A DNA stretch of 64,000 nt from the NCBI GenBank assembly GCA_963791495.1, contig CAWBST010000017.1, positions 372,001 to 436,000 on the forward strand, read 5' to 3'. Source of the stretch: JAMXLO01 sp963791495 (lineage in GTDB: Bacteria; Pseudomonadota; Alphaproteobacteria; Acetobacterales; Acetobacteraceae). This document shows positions 44,387 to 54,887 of the stretch, piece by piece. The translations under genes and the position numbers were made by a program. Every line of letters begins with the position of its first letter. Positions within the stretch are counted from its first letter, which is position 1. The notes below the pieces were generated by a model. It was not told the origin of the DNA. It saw only the letters and a list, made by a program, of their open reading frames with translations, and made no database searches.

Positions 44387-45363
44387 TGCGCGGCTGGCTC
44401 GGCACGATCATCGTCGTCGGTGCGCTGGCATGCGCACCCGCGGGTCTGCCACCGTTCGCGATGACGCTGCTCACCGAGGCGCTGATCCTCGGCCTGTTCG
44501 CCATGAGCCTCGACCTCATGGTCGGCTACACGAGGTTGATTTCGTTCGGCCACGCCGCCGCGTACGGACTGGGCGCTTACACGTCCGGCTATCTTCTGTT
44601 GCACACCGACATTGCGATGCCGTTCGCGGTAATCGCCGCGGCTCTGTTCAGCGGCGTGGTGGCGATCGGCGTGGCGTGGGTGTGCACGCTTGCGTCGGGC
44701 GTGTCGTTCTCCATGCTGACGCTCGCATTCGCCCAATTACTCTATGCGGTGGCCTTCAAGTGGACGTCGGTGACCGGCGCATCCGATGGATTGGCGGGCA
44801 TTCCTCGCAGCCCCGGCCCGTTCGGAATCACGTTCTTCGTCGGCAAGTCGGGCTTCTACTATCTCGTGCTCGTCTGCCTGTTCGGTGGCTTTGTCTTCTG
44901 CCGCTCTCTGGTGCGTTCTCCGTTCGGTGCGGTCCTGCGCGGCATCCGGGAGAACGAGGCGAAGACGCTGTCGCTGGGCTACAACACGCGCTGCTACAAG
45001 ATCGCCGTGGTGGCGATCTCCTTCACATTGGGCGGCCTCGCGGGTGCGCTCTATGCGCCATTCGCAGGCTTCGCCAACACCGAACTGCTGTTCTGGCTGT
45101 TCTCCGGCCAGGTGCTCATCATGGTCATCGTCGGAGGGGCCGGCACACTGGTCGGCCCGATCATCGGCGCGGCGTTCTTCATGCTGGTGTCCAATCTTCT
45201 CAGTTCGTGGACCGATTCTTGGGCGTTGTTCTTCGGCCTGATCTTCATTCTGTTCGTGCTGTTCGCGCCGCAGGGCATCTGGGGTCTGGCAACACGGGCG
45301 TTCAGCGGCGAGGTGGCACACGCGAGACGAGGACGATGGCGCTCCTTGAACTGGACGGGCTGA
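44386..45363 (+). CDS. Branched-chain amino acid type ABC permease, LivM class
   Basis: 325 aa. MSLDLMVGYTRLISFGHAAAYGLGAY is the LivM N-terminal signature, followed by GASDGLAGIPRSPG, GIRENEAKTLSLGYNTRCYK (EAA-like loop) and IIVGGAGTLVGP-type residues in the last third. Several helices throughout. The 3' end overlaps the ATPase gene by 28 bases. Confidence 0.92.
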   Translation: MRGWLGTIIVVGALACAPAGLPPFAMTLLTEALILGLFAMSLDLMVGYTRLISFGHAAAYGLGAYTSGYLLLHTDIAMPFAVIAAALFSGVVAIGVAWVCTLASGVSFSMLTLAFAQLLYAVAFKWTSVTGASDGLAGIPRSPGPFGITFFVGKSGFYYLVLVCLFGGFVFCRSLVRSPFGAVLRGIRENEAKTLSLGYNTRCYKIAVVAISFTLGGLAGALYAPFAGFANTELLFWLFSGQVLIMVIVGGAGTLVGPIIGAAFFMLVSNLLSSWTDSWALFFGLIFILFVLFAPQGIWGLATRAFSGEVAHARRGRWRSLNWTG

Positions 45364-46084
45364 CGCGCCGCTTTGGCGGCATTATCGCCGTTGATCGCGT
45401 GACGATGCGCGTCGAGGCGGGTGAAGTGCGAGCAGTGATCGGCCCGAACGGCGCCGGCAAGTCGACGCTGTTCAATCTGATCACGGGCGTGGTGAAGGCA
45501 TCCGAAGGCAACGTGCGCTTCGACGATGAGGTGCTGACCGGCCAGTCGCCCCACAGCATCTGCCGACGCGGAATATCGCGCACATTCCAGATCACCGCGT
45601 TATTCCCGGAGATGACTGCGCGCGAGAACGCACGTCTCGCGGCGCAGGCACGCCATGCGAGGCGCTGGCAACCGTATGGCGGCAGCACGGTGTTCGGCGA
45701 CGCGGAACAACGCGGCGATGCTGCACTGGAACGGCTGGGGCTGACGCATGTTGCGTCACGGCCGGCGGGGCTTCTGTCGCACGGCGACCAGCGGCTGCTG
45801 GAGGTCGCGATGGCGCTGGCGCAGCAGCCGCGGCTTCTGTTGCTGGATGAGCCGACGCAGGGTCTTTCCGTCGAGGAGACGGCGCAGGCGGTGGAAACAC
45901 TCGCCGGGCTATTGTCCGATGGGGCGATGACCGTGCTGCTGGTGGAACACGACATGGAGGTGGTGTTCCGGCTCGCCCGCACGATCACCGTGCTGCACCG
46001 CGGGGCGGTAATCGCCGACGGCGCGCCGGAACAGGTGAGGACGGATCCCGACGTGCAGCGTGCGTATCTCGGAGGCCTCGCCTG

Positions 46085-46085
<1 letters not shown>
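45336..46085 (+). CDS. Branched-chain amino acid type ABC ATPase, LivG class
   Basis: 249 aa from ATG 45336. Walker A GPNGAGKSTLFNLITG, FDDEVLTGQSPHSICRRGIS, FQITALFPEMTARENA and Walker B LLLLDEPTQGLS are clear. The signature segment reads LLSHGDQRLLEVAMAL, the usual LivG variant of LSGGQ. The C-terminus DPDVQRAYLGG is typical of the class. Partner of the LivF-class ATPase that starts in the overlapping TGATG. Confidence 0.93.
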
Positions 46086-46780
<695 letters not shown>

Positions 46781-46795
46781 CAAAGGGAGGTACAG

Positions 46796-47578
46796 ATGGA
46801 CCTGAATCTGCGTGGCAAAACGGCACTGATCACCGGCGCCTCCAAGGGCATAGGATGCGGTGCGGCCGAGGTGCTCGCGGAAGAAGGCGTGAATGTCATC
46901 CTGGTCTCGCGCACCAAGGCCGACCTCGATGCGGTGCGCGACACGATCGCATCCCGCTGGAACGTGCGCGCCGAAGTGCACGCGTTCGACATCTCCGACA
47001 GTGCGAACGTGGACAGGCTCGCGGCAATGCATCCGGATATCGACATCCTGGTGAACAATGCCGGTGCCATCCCAGGCGGCAACCTGCAGGAGGTTGACGA
47101 GGCACAGTGGCGCGAAGCCTGGGACCTGAAGGTGTACGGCTACATCAATATGTGCCGCCGCTTCTATGCGGTGATGAAGCAGCGCGGCCGCGGCGTGATC
47201 ATCAACATCCTCGGCATGGCCGGCGAGCGTATGGACGCGGGCTACATCGCTGGCTCAACCGGCAACGCGGGACTGATGGCGTTCACAAAGACCCTCGGCG
47301 GCGCCGCGTCGGCGGACAACCTGCGTGTCGTCGGCATCAATCCCGGCGCGATCGCCACGGAAAGGCTGGTGACGATCATGAAGAAGCGCGCGCAGGATCG
47401 GCTGGGCGACGCCGATCGCTGGGAGGAGCTGATGAAGCCCCTGCCCTTTGGCCGCGCCGGCACATCAGAGGAAATCGGCTGGATGGTGGCCTTCCTCGCA
47501 TCGGACAGGTCGGCCTATACCAGCGGCACGATCATCACCATCGACGGCGGTGCCGCCAATCGCGGGCCGATGTTCTGA
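46796..47578 (+). CDS. SDR-family protein with altered catalytic motif
   Basis: 260 aa Rossmann-fold short-chain dehydrogenase. NAD(P) binding is intact (LITGASKGIGCGAAEVLAEE, then DILVNNAGAIPGGN). The active site is not classical: the YxxxK position reads GYIAGSTGNAGLM, so Lys is replaced by Ser, and the usual Ser strand reads NILGMAGER. It may use another mechanism or bind substrate without classical chemistry. A good ribosome binding site (AAGGGAGG) precedes the ATG. It lies between livF and a normal SDR; role unknown. Confidence 0.82.
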   Translation: MDLNLRGKTALITGASKGIGCGAAEVLAEEGVNVILVSRTKADLDAVRDTIASRWNVRAEVHAFDISDSANVDRLAAMHPDIDILVNNAGAIPGGNLQEVDEAQWREAWDLKVYGYINMCRRFYAVMKQRGRGVIINILGMAGERMDAGYIAGSTGNAGLMAFTKTLGGAASADNLRVVGINPGAIATERLVTIMKKRAQDRLGDADRWEELMKPLPFGRAGTSEEIGWMVAFLASDRSAYTSGTIITIDGGAANRGPMF

Positions 47579-47589
47579 GGGAGCTTCGC

Positions 47590-48330
47590 ATGAACCTGCA
47601 AGGCAAGGTCGCCGTCATCACGGGCGCAAGTGGCGGCATCGGTTCAGCCACTGCACACCGGTTTGCAGAGGCTGGCTGCAAGGTAGTGGTCGGCTACAAC
47701 AGCCGGTCGGCCGAGGCTGAGAAGATCGTGGCGGATCTGCCGGGCAGCGGCCATCGCGCGGCTCGTATGCCGATGGAGGATACCGCCGAGTTGCGCGCGG
47801 TCGCGGTGATGGTGGAGCGGGAATATGGACGCTGCGACGTGCTGGTTAACTCCGCGGGCTTCACGCGGATGATCGCACACTCGGACCTCGAAGCGCTGAC
47901 CGACGAACTGATCGACGCGATCTTCATCGCCAACGTGCGGGGGCCGTTCGCCACCATCCGCGCCTTCGTGCCGCTGATGAAGCGATCGGACGACGCGGTG
48001 ATCGTCAACATATCGTCGGGCGCGGCTCTTTCCGGTGGCGGCAGCAACATTGCGTATGGCGCCTCGAAGGCGGCGATCGACGCGATGACCAAATCGCTCG
48101 CGCGCGTGCTTGGACCGAACATCCGCGTTGTATCGGTATCGCCTGGCGCCGTGGATACCGGCTTCGTGCCAGGTCGCACCACGGAGATGGTGGAACGAGC
48201 GGCACAACGCGCGCCATTGAAGCGCGTGGTTCAGGCGGACGAAGTGGCGCAGACTGTGATGGCTGCCGTCACGCTGATGACCGCGACGACCGGATCGATT
48301 CTGCTGGTCGAGGGCGGCTCGCTGCTGTAG
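47590..48330 (+). CDS. SDR-family oxidoreductase (FabG-like)
   Basis: 246 aa classical SDR: VAVITGASGGIGSATAHRFA, CDVLVNSAGFTRMIAHSD, catalytic Ser in IVNISSGAALSGGG and YGASKAAIDAM with the YxxxK pair, then VSPGAVDTGFVPG. Starts 11 bases after the previous SDR, preceded by GAGGGAG. Likely reduces or oxidises a metabolite brought in by the adjacent transporter (inference from the operon). Confidence 0.88.
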   Translation: MNLQGKVAVITGASGGIGSATAHRFAEAGCKVVVGYNSRSAEAEKIVADLPGSGHRAARMPMEDTAELRAVAVMVEREYGRCDVLVNSAGFTRMIAHSDLEALTDELIDAIFIANVRGPFATIRAFVPLMKRSDDAVIVNISSGAALSGGGSNIAYGASKAAIDAMTKSLARVLGPNIRVVSVSPGAVDTGFVPGRTTEMVERAAQRAPLKRVVQADEVAQTVMAAVTLMTATTGSILLVEGGSLL

Positions 48331-48763
48331 CAACCTGCGCGTCCATCGCCTCGGCGATGATGTTCATATCGTGGTCGCTGATCGCGAACAGTCCGAAGCG
48401 GAACTGGTAGCCCCGGTTACGGACACCGGTCGTGAACTCCAGCCTGTCGAGCAGCGGTTAAATCGGTGCTGCGTGCGCCGGCAGCCAGGCAACGTCCCGC
48501 CGGAACGGACAGAATCCGCCGCCCATATCGAACTGGTACGGTTCGCCGTCACGAGCAATGCCGATTTCGGTGAACGCCTGCAACCTGTCCTTGCCGCCGA
48601 ATTCGCTCGTCGGTGAGTAGCAGGCGACGCGATCTCCGGGCCTCACGCGACGCAGCGGCGCTTCCTTGCCGTGGCCGGCCTGCATGAAGCCCCCCGCACG
48701 ACCGGTTCGCACGTGATCGGCCGAGGCCACGACAATCCAATTACGGCTGCTTGGCTGAGACAT
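48269..48763 (-). pseudogene. EVE-domain protein, interrupted by an in-frame stop
   Basis: EVE domains resemble PUA/YTH folds and bind modified bases. The first 101 residues match the family (RNWIVVASADHVRTGRAGGF, GDRVACYSPTSEFGGKDRLQ, GEPYQFDMGGGFCPFRRDVAW, shortened here into motifs). A TAA at 48458 then ends the frame after AHAAPI. Reading through gives PLLDRLEFTTGVRNRGYQF and RFGLFAISDHDM, the normal EVE C-terminus, in the same frame. One substitution (for instance AAA to TAA) would explain it. The functional part ends near 48335, and the frame stays open to 48269. Either a new pseudogene or a base error. Confidence 0.72.
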
Positions 48764-48825
48764 TGCGTTTGCTCCTGCGGTGCTGGAACTTCATAGCCGC
48801 AGGCAGTGTCAGATTCTGGCAGTGG

Positions 48826-49515
48826 CTATTGCAGTGTGATCCCCTGGGCAGCCTGCCATTCCTTCAGCATCGCTTGTCGCCGGCGCGGATACCGGGTCTC
48901 CGTGGGCGTCAATGCGACGATCCTGTCGGTGCGAAAGTGGCGGAAGCCTCCCCGCAGTTCGCACCAGGCGGCGACGATTTCCGCACGATCGAAGAAACCA
49001 AGAGCGAAGGGCCAGATGGTCCGGTGCGTCTCCGCTTCGTCGCCGTCGCGATAGACGATGGCGAGCTTGCGTTCCGAGCGTATCGCCTGGCGGATGGCCG
49101 CGGTGTCGTTATCAGCCGCAGCCACCACGCCGCCCGGGCCAACGAGAAGTGCCGTGTCATCTGCATCGTCACGCAGGCCGGCCGGCAGCACCGCGGTGAT
49201 CTTGGCAAGCGCATTGCGCGCGGCTGCGGCGAGACGAGAGTCGCCACGTTCGCTGACCCAGCGTGAACCGAGAACCAGCGCCTCAATCTCGTCGGCCGAG
49301 AACATCAACGGCGGCAGCACAAAACCGGGGCGCAGAACATAGCCCAGGCCCGGCTCGCCCTCGATGACGGCGCCCTGCCCCTGCAGCGCCGCGATGTCGC
49401 GATAGAGCGTGCGGAGGCTGATGTCGAGCTCAGCCGCCAGCGTCTGGCCGGTGACCGGCTGACGATGCCGGCGAAGGACCGCGATCAGCTCAAGCAGACG
49501 CTCTGCCCGTGACAT
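48826..49515 (-). CDS. YafY-type transcriptional regulator with HTH and WYL domains
   Basis: 229 aa from ATG 49515 (MSRAERLLELIAVL). The N-terminal HTH_11 (RRHRQPVTGQTLAAELDIS, LRTLYRDIAALQGQGAVIEG) is followed by the GYVLRPGFVLPPLMFSADE linker and a WYL domain (RKLAIVYRDGDEAETHRTI, then RTDRIVALTPTETRYP). WYL domains bind ligands, often nucleotides or oligonucleotides. The start overlaps the D-aminoacylase end by 26 bases on the same strand, so it is co-transcribed with it. Confidence 0.87.
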   Translation of the reverse strand: MSRAERLLELIAVLRRHRQPVTGQTLAAELDISLRTLYRDIAALQGQGAVIEGEPGLGYVLRPGFVLPPLMFSADEIEALVLGSRWVSERGDSRLAAAARNALAKITAVLPAGLRDDADDTALLVGPGGVVAAADNDTAAIRQAIRSERKLAIVYRDGDEAETHRTIWPFALGFFDRAEIVAAWCELRGGFRHFRTDRIVALTPTETRYPRRRQAMLKEWQAAQGITLQ

Positions 49516-51244
49516 CTGGCTCAGCCCGCTGCCCGCGCACCAGCCGGCCGGACAGTTCGCCCGTCGGTTCGCCATCGCGATAAGTGATGCGGCCCGACAC
49601 GATCGTTGCGTCGTAGCCATGCACCTTCTGCATCAGCCGCTTGCCGCCTGCCGGCAGGTCGTGCACCACGTATGGCTTGTCGCAACCAAGCCGATCCCAG
49701 TCGATCACGTTGACATCGGCCTTCTTGCCTACCGCGAGCACGCCGCGATCGTACAGCCCGGCCGCATGGGCTGTATCGGACGTGACGCGACGGATCAGCT
49801 CCGGCATCTCCCAGCGGCGCTCCTTGCGGCCCCAGTGAGTCAACAGCCAGGTCTGGTACCCCGCGTCCAGAATGAAGGCGACATGCGCACCGCCGTCGCC
49901 CAGACCCATGATCGTGTTGCGATCCGCAAGCGTCGTCTCGCTCACCGACAGATCATAGTCCGCATAGTTGCCGAGTGGCGTGTAGATGAATGCCTGGCCA
50001 TCATCGTCCAGCAGCGCATCGTAAGCGACCTCCTGCGGCGTGCGGCCCTCGCGCTCGGCGATCGCGGCAAGCGAATCCTCGCGCCGGGGCTGATAGTTCG
50101 GCGGATTGCCGAAGCGGAACATCTGGGTGAACTGCAGGCGATGGAACAGCGGGAAAGTGCTGCCCTTGCTCGGGTCTTCCGACAGCATTTGCCGGCGGAA
50201 CTCCGGATCGCGCATGCGCTGCACGCGTTCCGTCAGTGGCAGGTGCGCGATCGACCTGTACGCCGGCGTGCCGGAGAACGGGTTCTGGCTGCCCTCCAGC
50301 CCGAGCAGCACACCGATCGCGCGCGGCGCCACGACGGGCCGGATCGGCACGCCTGCGGCGATCGCTTCATCGGCATAGCCCAGCAGGTCGCGCCAGACTG
50401 TCGGCCGCGCATGCCGCTGCGTCAGCGTGAACACGCAGGGCCGGCCGCACGATTCCACGACGCGGCGGATCATGGCGAATTCCGCTTTCGGATCCGGTGC
50501 CCATTCCGAGACGATCTCCAGGAAGCCGGAGCCGGCGTCGCGCATGCCCATCGCGATGCCGGTCAGTTCGTCCTCCTGCGCGCGCAGCGTCGGTGTCGGA
50601 TCGCCCTTCAGGCTCTTGTGGCTCAGGCTGCGCGAGGTGGAGAAGCCGAATGCGCCGACACGCATCGCATCGGCGGCGATCTCGCGCATCTGAGCGATGT
50701 CCGCCTGGTTCGCATTCTCCAGAGCAATCGCCCGCTCGCCCATGACGAACACGCGCACGGCGGCATGAGGCAGCAGCGCGCACAGGTCGATGTCGCGGTT
50801 GCGGCGTTCCAGCGCGGCGAGGTATTCGGCGAACGATTCCCACTCCCACTTCAACCCTTCGTGCATGACGGGGCCGGGGATGTCCTCGACGCCTTCCATC
50901 AGCTCGACGAGTTTTTGGCGGTCGGCGGGCCTGCAGGGTGCGAAGCCGACGCCGCAGTTGCCCATCACCGCGGTGGTGACGCCGTGCATCGACGACGGCG
51001 TCATGCGGCTGTCCCACACCGCCTGGCCGTCATAGTGCGTGTGGATATCGACGAAGCCCGGCGTGACCAGTTTTCCCCGCGCGTCGATCTCGTCCGCGCC
51101 GTTCCTGGCGAGCATGCCGATGGCGGCGATGCGGTCGCCCTTGATACCGACATCAGTCTCGATCGGCGCGCGCCCGGTGCCGTCGACGATGGTGCCGCCG
51201 CGGATGACCAGGTCGAATTCTGCTGCCATCGGTTTTCTCTCCAT
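49490..51244 (-). CDS. N-acyl-D-amino-acid deacylase (D-aminoacylase) family amidohydrolase
   Basis: 584 aa. Amidohydrolase-fold zinc enzyme: DLVIRGGTIVDGTGRAPIET, PGFVDIHTHYDGQAVWD (two His ligands), VTTAVMGNCGVGFAPCRP, and late in the protein GLGDGGAHVAFILDAGY. The GNCGVGFAPC stretch, with its conserved Cys, is typical of D-aminoacylases. It hydrolyses N-acyl-D-amino acids, or related N-acyl compounds. A second in-frame ATG (MAAEFDL) at residue 6 is possible. Divergent from pepN. Confidence 0.88.
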   Translation of the reverse strand: MERKPMAAEFDLVIRGGTIVDGTGRAPIETDVGIKGDRIAAIGMLARNGADEIDARGKLVTPGFVDIHTHYDGQAVWDSRMTPSSMHGVTTAVMGNCGVGFAPCRPADRQKLVELMEGVEDIPGPVMHEGLKWEWESFAEYLAALERRNRDIDLCALLPHAAVRVFVMGERAIALENANQADIAQMREIAADAMRVGAFGFSTSRSLSHKSLKGDPTPTLRAQEDELTGIAMGMRDAGSGFLEIVSEWAPDPKAEFAMIRRVVESCGRPCVFTLTQRHARPTVWRDLLGYADEAIAAGVPIRPVVAPRAIGVLLGLEGSQNPFSGTPAYRSIAHLPLTERVQRMRDPEFRRQMLSEDPSKGSTFPLFHRLQFTQMFRFGNPPNYQPRREDSLAAIAEREGRTPQEVAYDALLDDDGQAFIYTPLGNYADYDLSVSETTLADRNTIMGLGDGGAHVAFILDAGYQTWLLTHWGRKERRWEMPELIRRVTSDTAHAAGLYDRGVLAVGKKADVNVIDWDRLGCDKPYVVHDLPAGGKRLMQKVHGYDATIVSGRITYRDGEPTGELSGRLVRGQRAEPDVTGRASA

Positions 51245-51284
51245 TCCCTATCGGATATTGTGCCCCGATCGCAAATCATCGTCA

Positions 51285-51302
51285 CCCCCGCATAAGCGGG
51301 GG
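51285..51302. repeat. Short palindromic repeat in the pepN upstream region
   Basis: CCCCCGC-ATAA-GCGGGGG, a perfect 7-bp stem, within a longer GTCACCCCCGC...GGGGGTCCAG context resembling dispersed intergenic repeats of proteobacteria. It lies between the divergent starts of the D-aminoacylase and pepN genes. Confidence 0.55.
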
Positions 51303-51323
51303 TCCAGCCCCGGGATCCCCACG

Positions 51324-53955
51324 ATGCCGCTCGACGTCAGTTCTGCTCCGCCACAGACCACGCCACGGGAGACGCGCTTGGCCGATTACCGGCCGCCCGC
51401 CTTCCTAGTGGAATCCGTCGAGCTCGCGTTCGATCTCAATGAGGCCGCGACCCGTGTGCGCTCGCGCCTGGCGGTTCGGCGAAATCCCGCTTCCGGAGAG
51501 TCGGACGCGCCGCTGTCGCTGGATGGCGAGGCGTTGACTCTGCTCCGCGTCGCGCTGAACGGCGAGGAACTCGGCGCCAATCGCTATCGTGTCGAGGACG
51601 ACAAACTGCTGATCCCGGACATGCCTGACGCGGCCATACTGGAAATCGAGACGCGTATTGCGCCGAAGGACAACACGGAACTCTCCGGCCTGTACACGTC
51701 GAATGGCAGCTTCTTCACGCAATGCGAGGCGGAGGGCTTCCGCCGCATCACGTATTTTCCCGACCGTCCCGACGTGATGGCACGCTTCACCACAACGCTC
51801 ACAGCCGATGCCACCGCTGTGCCGATCATGCTGTCGAACGGCAATCCCGGCGCCGTGGAAGATGCCGGCGAACGGCCGCCATCGGATCACCTGGACCGAT
51901 CCGCATCCCAAGCCGAGCTATCTGTTCGCGCTGGTCGCCGGCGACCTTGTCGCGGTGAAGGACCATTTCATCACGCGCTCCGGCCGTCGTGTCGAGCTCG
52001 GGATCTGGGTGCGCCACGGCGACGAGGATCGCTGCGCGCATGCGATGCGCTCGCTGAAGACGTCGATGAAGTGGGACGAGGATGTGTTCGGCCTGGAGTA
52101 TGATCTCGACGTGTTCAACATCGCCGCGGTGTCGGATTTCAATATGGGGGCGATGGAGAACAAGGGGCTGAACGTCTTCAATACCAAGTACGTGCTGGCG
52201 AAGCCGGAAACCGCGACCGACAGCGACTACCAGGGCATCGAGTCCGTCATCGCCCATGAATACTTCCACAACTGGACGGGCAACCGTGTCACCTGCCGCG
52301 ACTGGTTTCAGCTCTCGCTGAAGGAAGGCCTGACGGTCTATCGCGACCAGGAGTTCTCGGCCGACCAGGGCAGCCGCGTGGTGAAGCGCATCGGCGACGT
52401 GCGTGCGCTGCGCGCCGGGCAATTCCGCGAGGATGCGGGTCCGCTGGCGCATCCGGTGCAGCCCGACCATTACATCACGATCGATAACTTCTACACCGCG
52501 ACGGTCTACAACAAGGGCGCCGAAGTCATCCGCATGATGGCGACGATCATCGGACGCGAGGCGTTCCGCCGCGGCATGGACCTGTATTTCGCACGGCATG
52601 ACAACCAGGCTGTCACCATCGATGACTTTGCTCAGGCGATGCAGGACGCATCGGGCGTCGACCTCACGCGGTTCAAGCGCTGGTATCGACAGGCGGGCAC
52701 ACCAGAGGTCGCGGCATCGGACAGCTATGACGCCGCAGCGCGACGCTACACGCTGACGCTGAAGCAGCACACGGCGCCGACGCCTGGACAGCCGGACAAG
52801 CAGCCGTTGGCGATTCCGGTCGCCATGGGCCTGCTCGACGGCACTGGTCGTGAGATCGCCGCGCGCACTCTGCTGTTCAGCGAGGCGGAGCAAAGTTTCG
52901 TGTTCGACGACGTGGCAGAGCGTCCGGTACCCTCACTGCTGCGTGGCTTTTCCGCGCCAGCGAAGCTGTCGGGAGTTCCGCTTGCGCAGCTGCAGTACCT
53001 CGCCGCGCACGATACCGATCCATTTGTGCGCTGGGAGTCTGGCCAACAATATGCCACGCATCTGCTGCTGAGGATGGCCGCGGACTGGCAACGGAGCGAG
53101 GCGCCGATGCTCGAACAGGGACTGACCGACGCCCTGGCTGCCACGCTGCGCGATGCCGATGCTGATCCTGCGTTCGCGGCCGAGGCGCTGGCACTGCCGG
53201 GTGAGGCGTTCCTCGCTGACCAGATGGCTGTGGCGGATGTCGATGCTATCCATGCCGTGCGTGACGCTGCGCGTGCGGCAATCGGCCGCGCATTGCGTGG
53301 AGCACTGCGTGCAACGTATGAGCGACTGACCGATACGGGGTCGTACCGCATTGACGGGACCTCGATTGGCCGGCGAGCACTGCGCAATACATGCCTTGTG
53401 TATCTCGCGGCGGACGGTGATGCCGACGGTATTGCCCGGGCAAAGGCGCAGTTCGATGCAGGGCAGAACATGACCGACGTGCTCGCGGCTCTGGCGGTGC
53501 TGTCGGCAATCGACTGCCCCGAACGGCGCGCGGCACTCGACGCTTTCCATGCCCGCTGGCATGGCGATGATCTGGTGCTGGACAAGTGGTTCGCCATCCA
53601 GGCGATGTCGCCGCTGCCCGATACGCCGGACGCTGTGCGTGCGCTCGCGAAGCACACGGACTTCGATTTGCGGAATCCGAACCGCGTGCGAGCGCTGGTC
53701 GCCAGCTTCGCCTCCGGCAATCAGGTGCGCTTCCACGAACCGTCCGGCAGCGGCTACCGCTTCGTATCGGACACCATCATTGCACTGGATCCGATGAACA
53801 GCCAGGTCGCCGCCCGCCTCGTGCCGCCACTCGGCCAATGGCGCCGCGTCGATCCGGCGCGTCAGGCGCTGATGAAGCAGGAGTTGCAGCGGATCCTCGA
53901 TGCGCCGGGCCTGAGCAAGGGCGCATACGAGATGGCGATGCGCAGTATCGCCTAA
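51324..53955 (+). pseudogene. pepN: Aminopeptidase N, frameshifted
   Basis: M1 zinc aminopeptidase of the bacterial PepN (alanyl aminopeptidase) type. The first frame starts MPLDVSSAPPQ and contains RLADYRPPAFLVESVELAFDL, split here as LADYRPPAFLVESVEL, and FRRITYFPDRPDVMARF. An extra base near 51870 shifts the frame, after which NGRHRITWTDPHPKPSYLFA continues in the second frame with GAMEN (FNMGAMENKGLNVF), the zinc motif HEYFHNWTGN and the downstream Glu in LKEGLTVYRDQEFSAD. Repaired length is about 876 aa, normal for PepN. The end overlaps the convergent acyl-CoA dehydrogenase-like gene by four bases. Confidence 0.87.
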
Positions 53956-54884
53956 CGACGCACGGTCGCTGCGACCAGTTCTTTACCGAGGCGTGTTTGG
54001 CGCGCCTGTCGCGGGCCACGTGCAACGGACAGCGAGGTTTCAACGTCGCTGAAGGCGCGGTCGATCGCGGCATCGGCTGGACCGAACGTCTCGTGATGCT
54101 TTCGTGCGCGCTGCAACAGCTCGGCTGCCAGCACGCGCAGTCCGACGAGGGCAGCGGCTTGGCGCATTAGCTCACCAGCATCGAGCGCCATGACAACCGC
54201 TTCCGCGGCCACGGCAAACACGGCGGTGAGCGCTGCCAAGCCGCCGAGTGACACTGTTGCGGCGTCATTGTCACCGAGCGCCGCGAAGCGCGACAGCAGG
54301 AATCGGAAAATGCCGAGCAGTCCAAACGTCCCGACAGCATCTTCAACGTCGCGAAACGGCAGCGCCATCGTTTCGTAGGCGGTGGCTGGCGTGCCGAGCA
54401 ACGCCGAACGCAGCACCCGGCAACCGTCCAGCTTCAGTCCGCAATGCCGCGACGGCGCCAGTGCGCGGTATTGCGGTGCCTCGTCGATAGACAGGCCAGG
54501 CGTGTCGCGTGGCACCAGGAACGCGCTGTAGCGCTTGCGGCCGTCCTCGACTGACGTGACCGCGAACACGATGAAGACCTCGGCCAGCGGCCCGTTGGTC
54601 ACCCAGGCCTTCTCGCCGGAGATGCTGTATCCGTCTGCATCTTCTACCGCACGCGTGGTCAGAAGCTTGGGATGCGCGCCCACACGCGGCTCGGAGATCG
54701 CGACTGACGCGAGCCGCGCCAGCCACGCGGCGCGCTGCTCCGCACTGCCGAAGCCCTCTACGAAGAACCGCGCAACCACCCGCCTGCCGGCCCAGGCGCC
54801 TCCTTCGCCGAGCAAGGCGGTGCGCTCGACAATGGCGGCTTCCTCGCGTGCAATGGCGGCATACAACATGGCTGGAGGAAACAT
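53952..54884 (-). CDS. Short acyl-CoA dehydrogenase-like protein
   Basis: 310 aa, against about 380 for typical family members. The middle beta-domain is clear: LASVAISEPRVGAHPKLL, DGYSISGEKAWVTNGPLAEV and a strand SAFLVPRDTPGLSIDE. The N-terminal helical domain is shortened and the C-terminal helices are alanine-rich and only partly recognisable, without an obvious catalytic Glu. It may be a specialised short acyl-CoA dehydrogenase or a non-catalytic relative. Start codons here and in the next gene are back to back, three bases apart and divergent. Confidence 0.7.
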   Translation of the reverse strand: MFPPAMLYAAIAREEAAIVERTALLGEGGAWAGRRVVARFFVEGFGSAEQRAAWLARLASVAISEPRVGAHPKLLTTRAVEDADGYSISGEKAWVTNGPLAEVFIVFAVTSVEDGRKRYSAFLVPRDTPGLSIDEAPQYRALAPSRHCGLKLDGCRVLRSALLGTPATAYETMALPFRDVEDAVGTFGLLGIFRFLLSRFAALGDNDAATVSLGGLAALTAVFAVAAEAVVMALDAGELMRQAAALVGLRVLAAELLQRARKHHETFGPADAAIDRAFSDVETSLSVARGPRQARQTRLGKELVAATVRR

Positions 54885-54887
54885 AGC

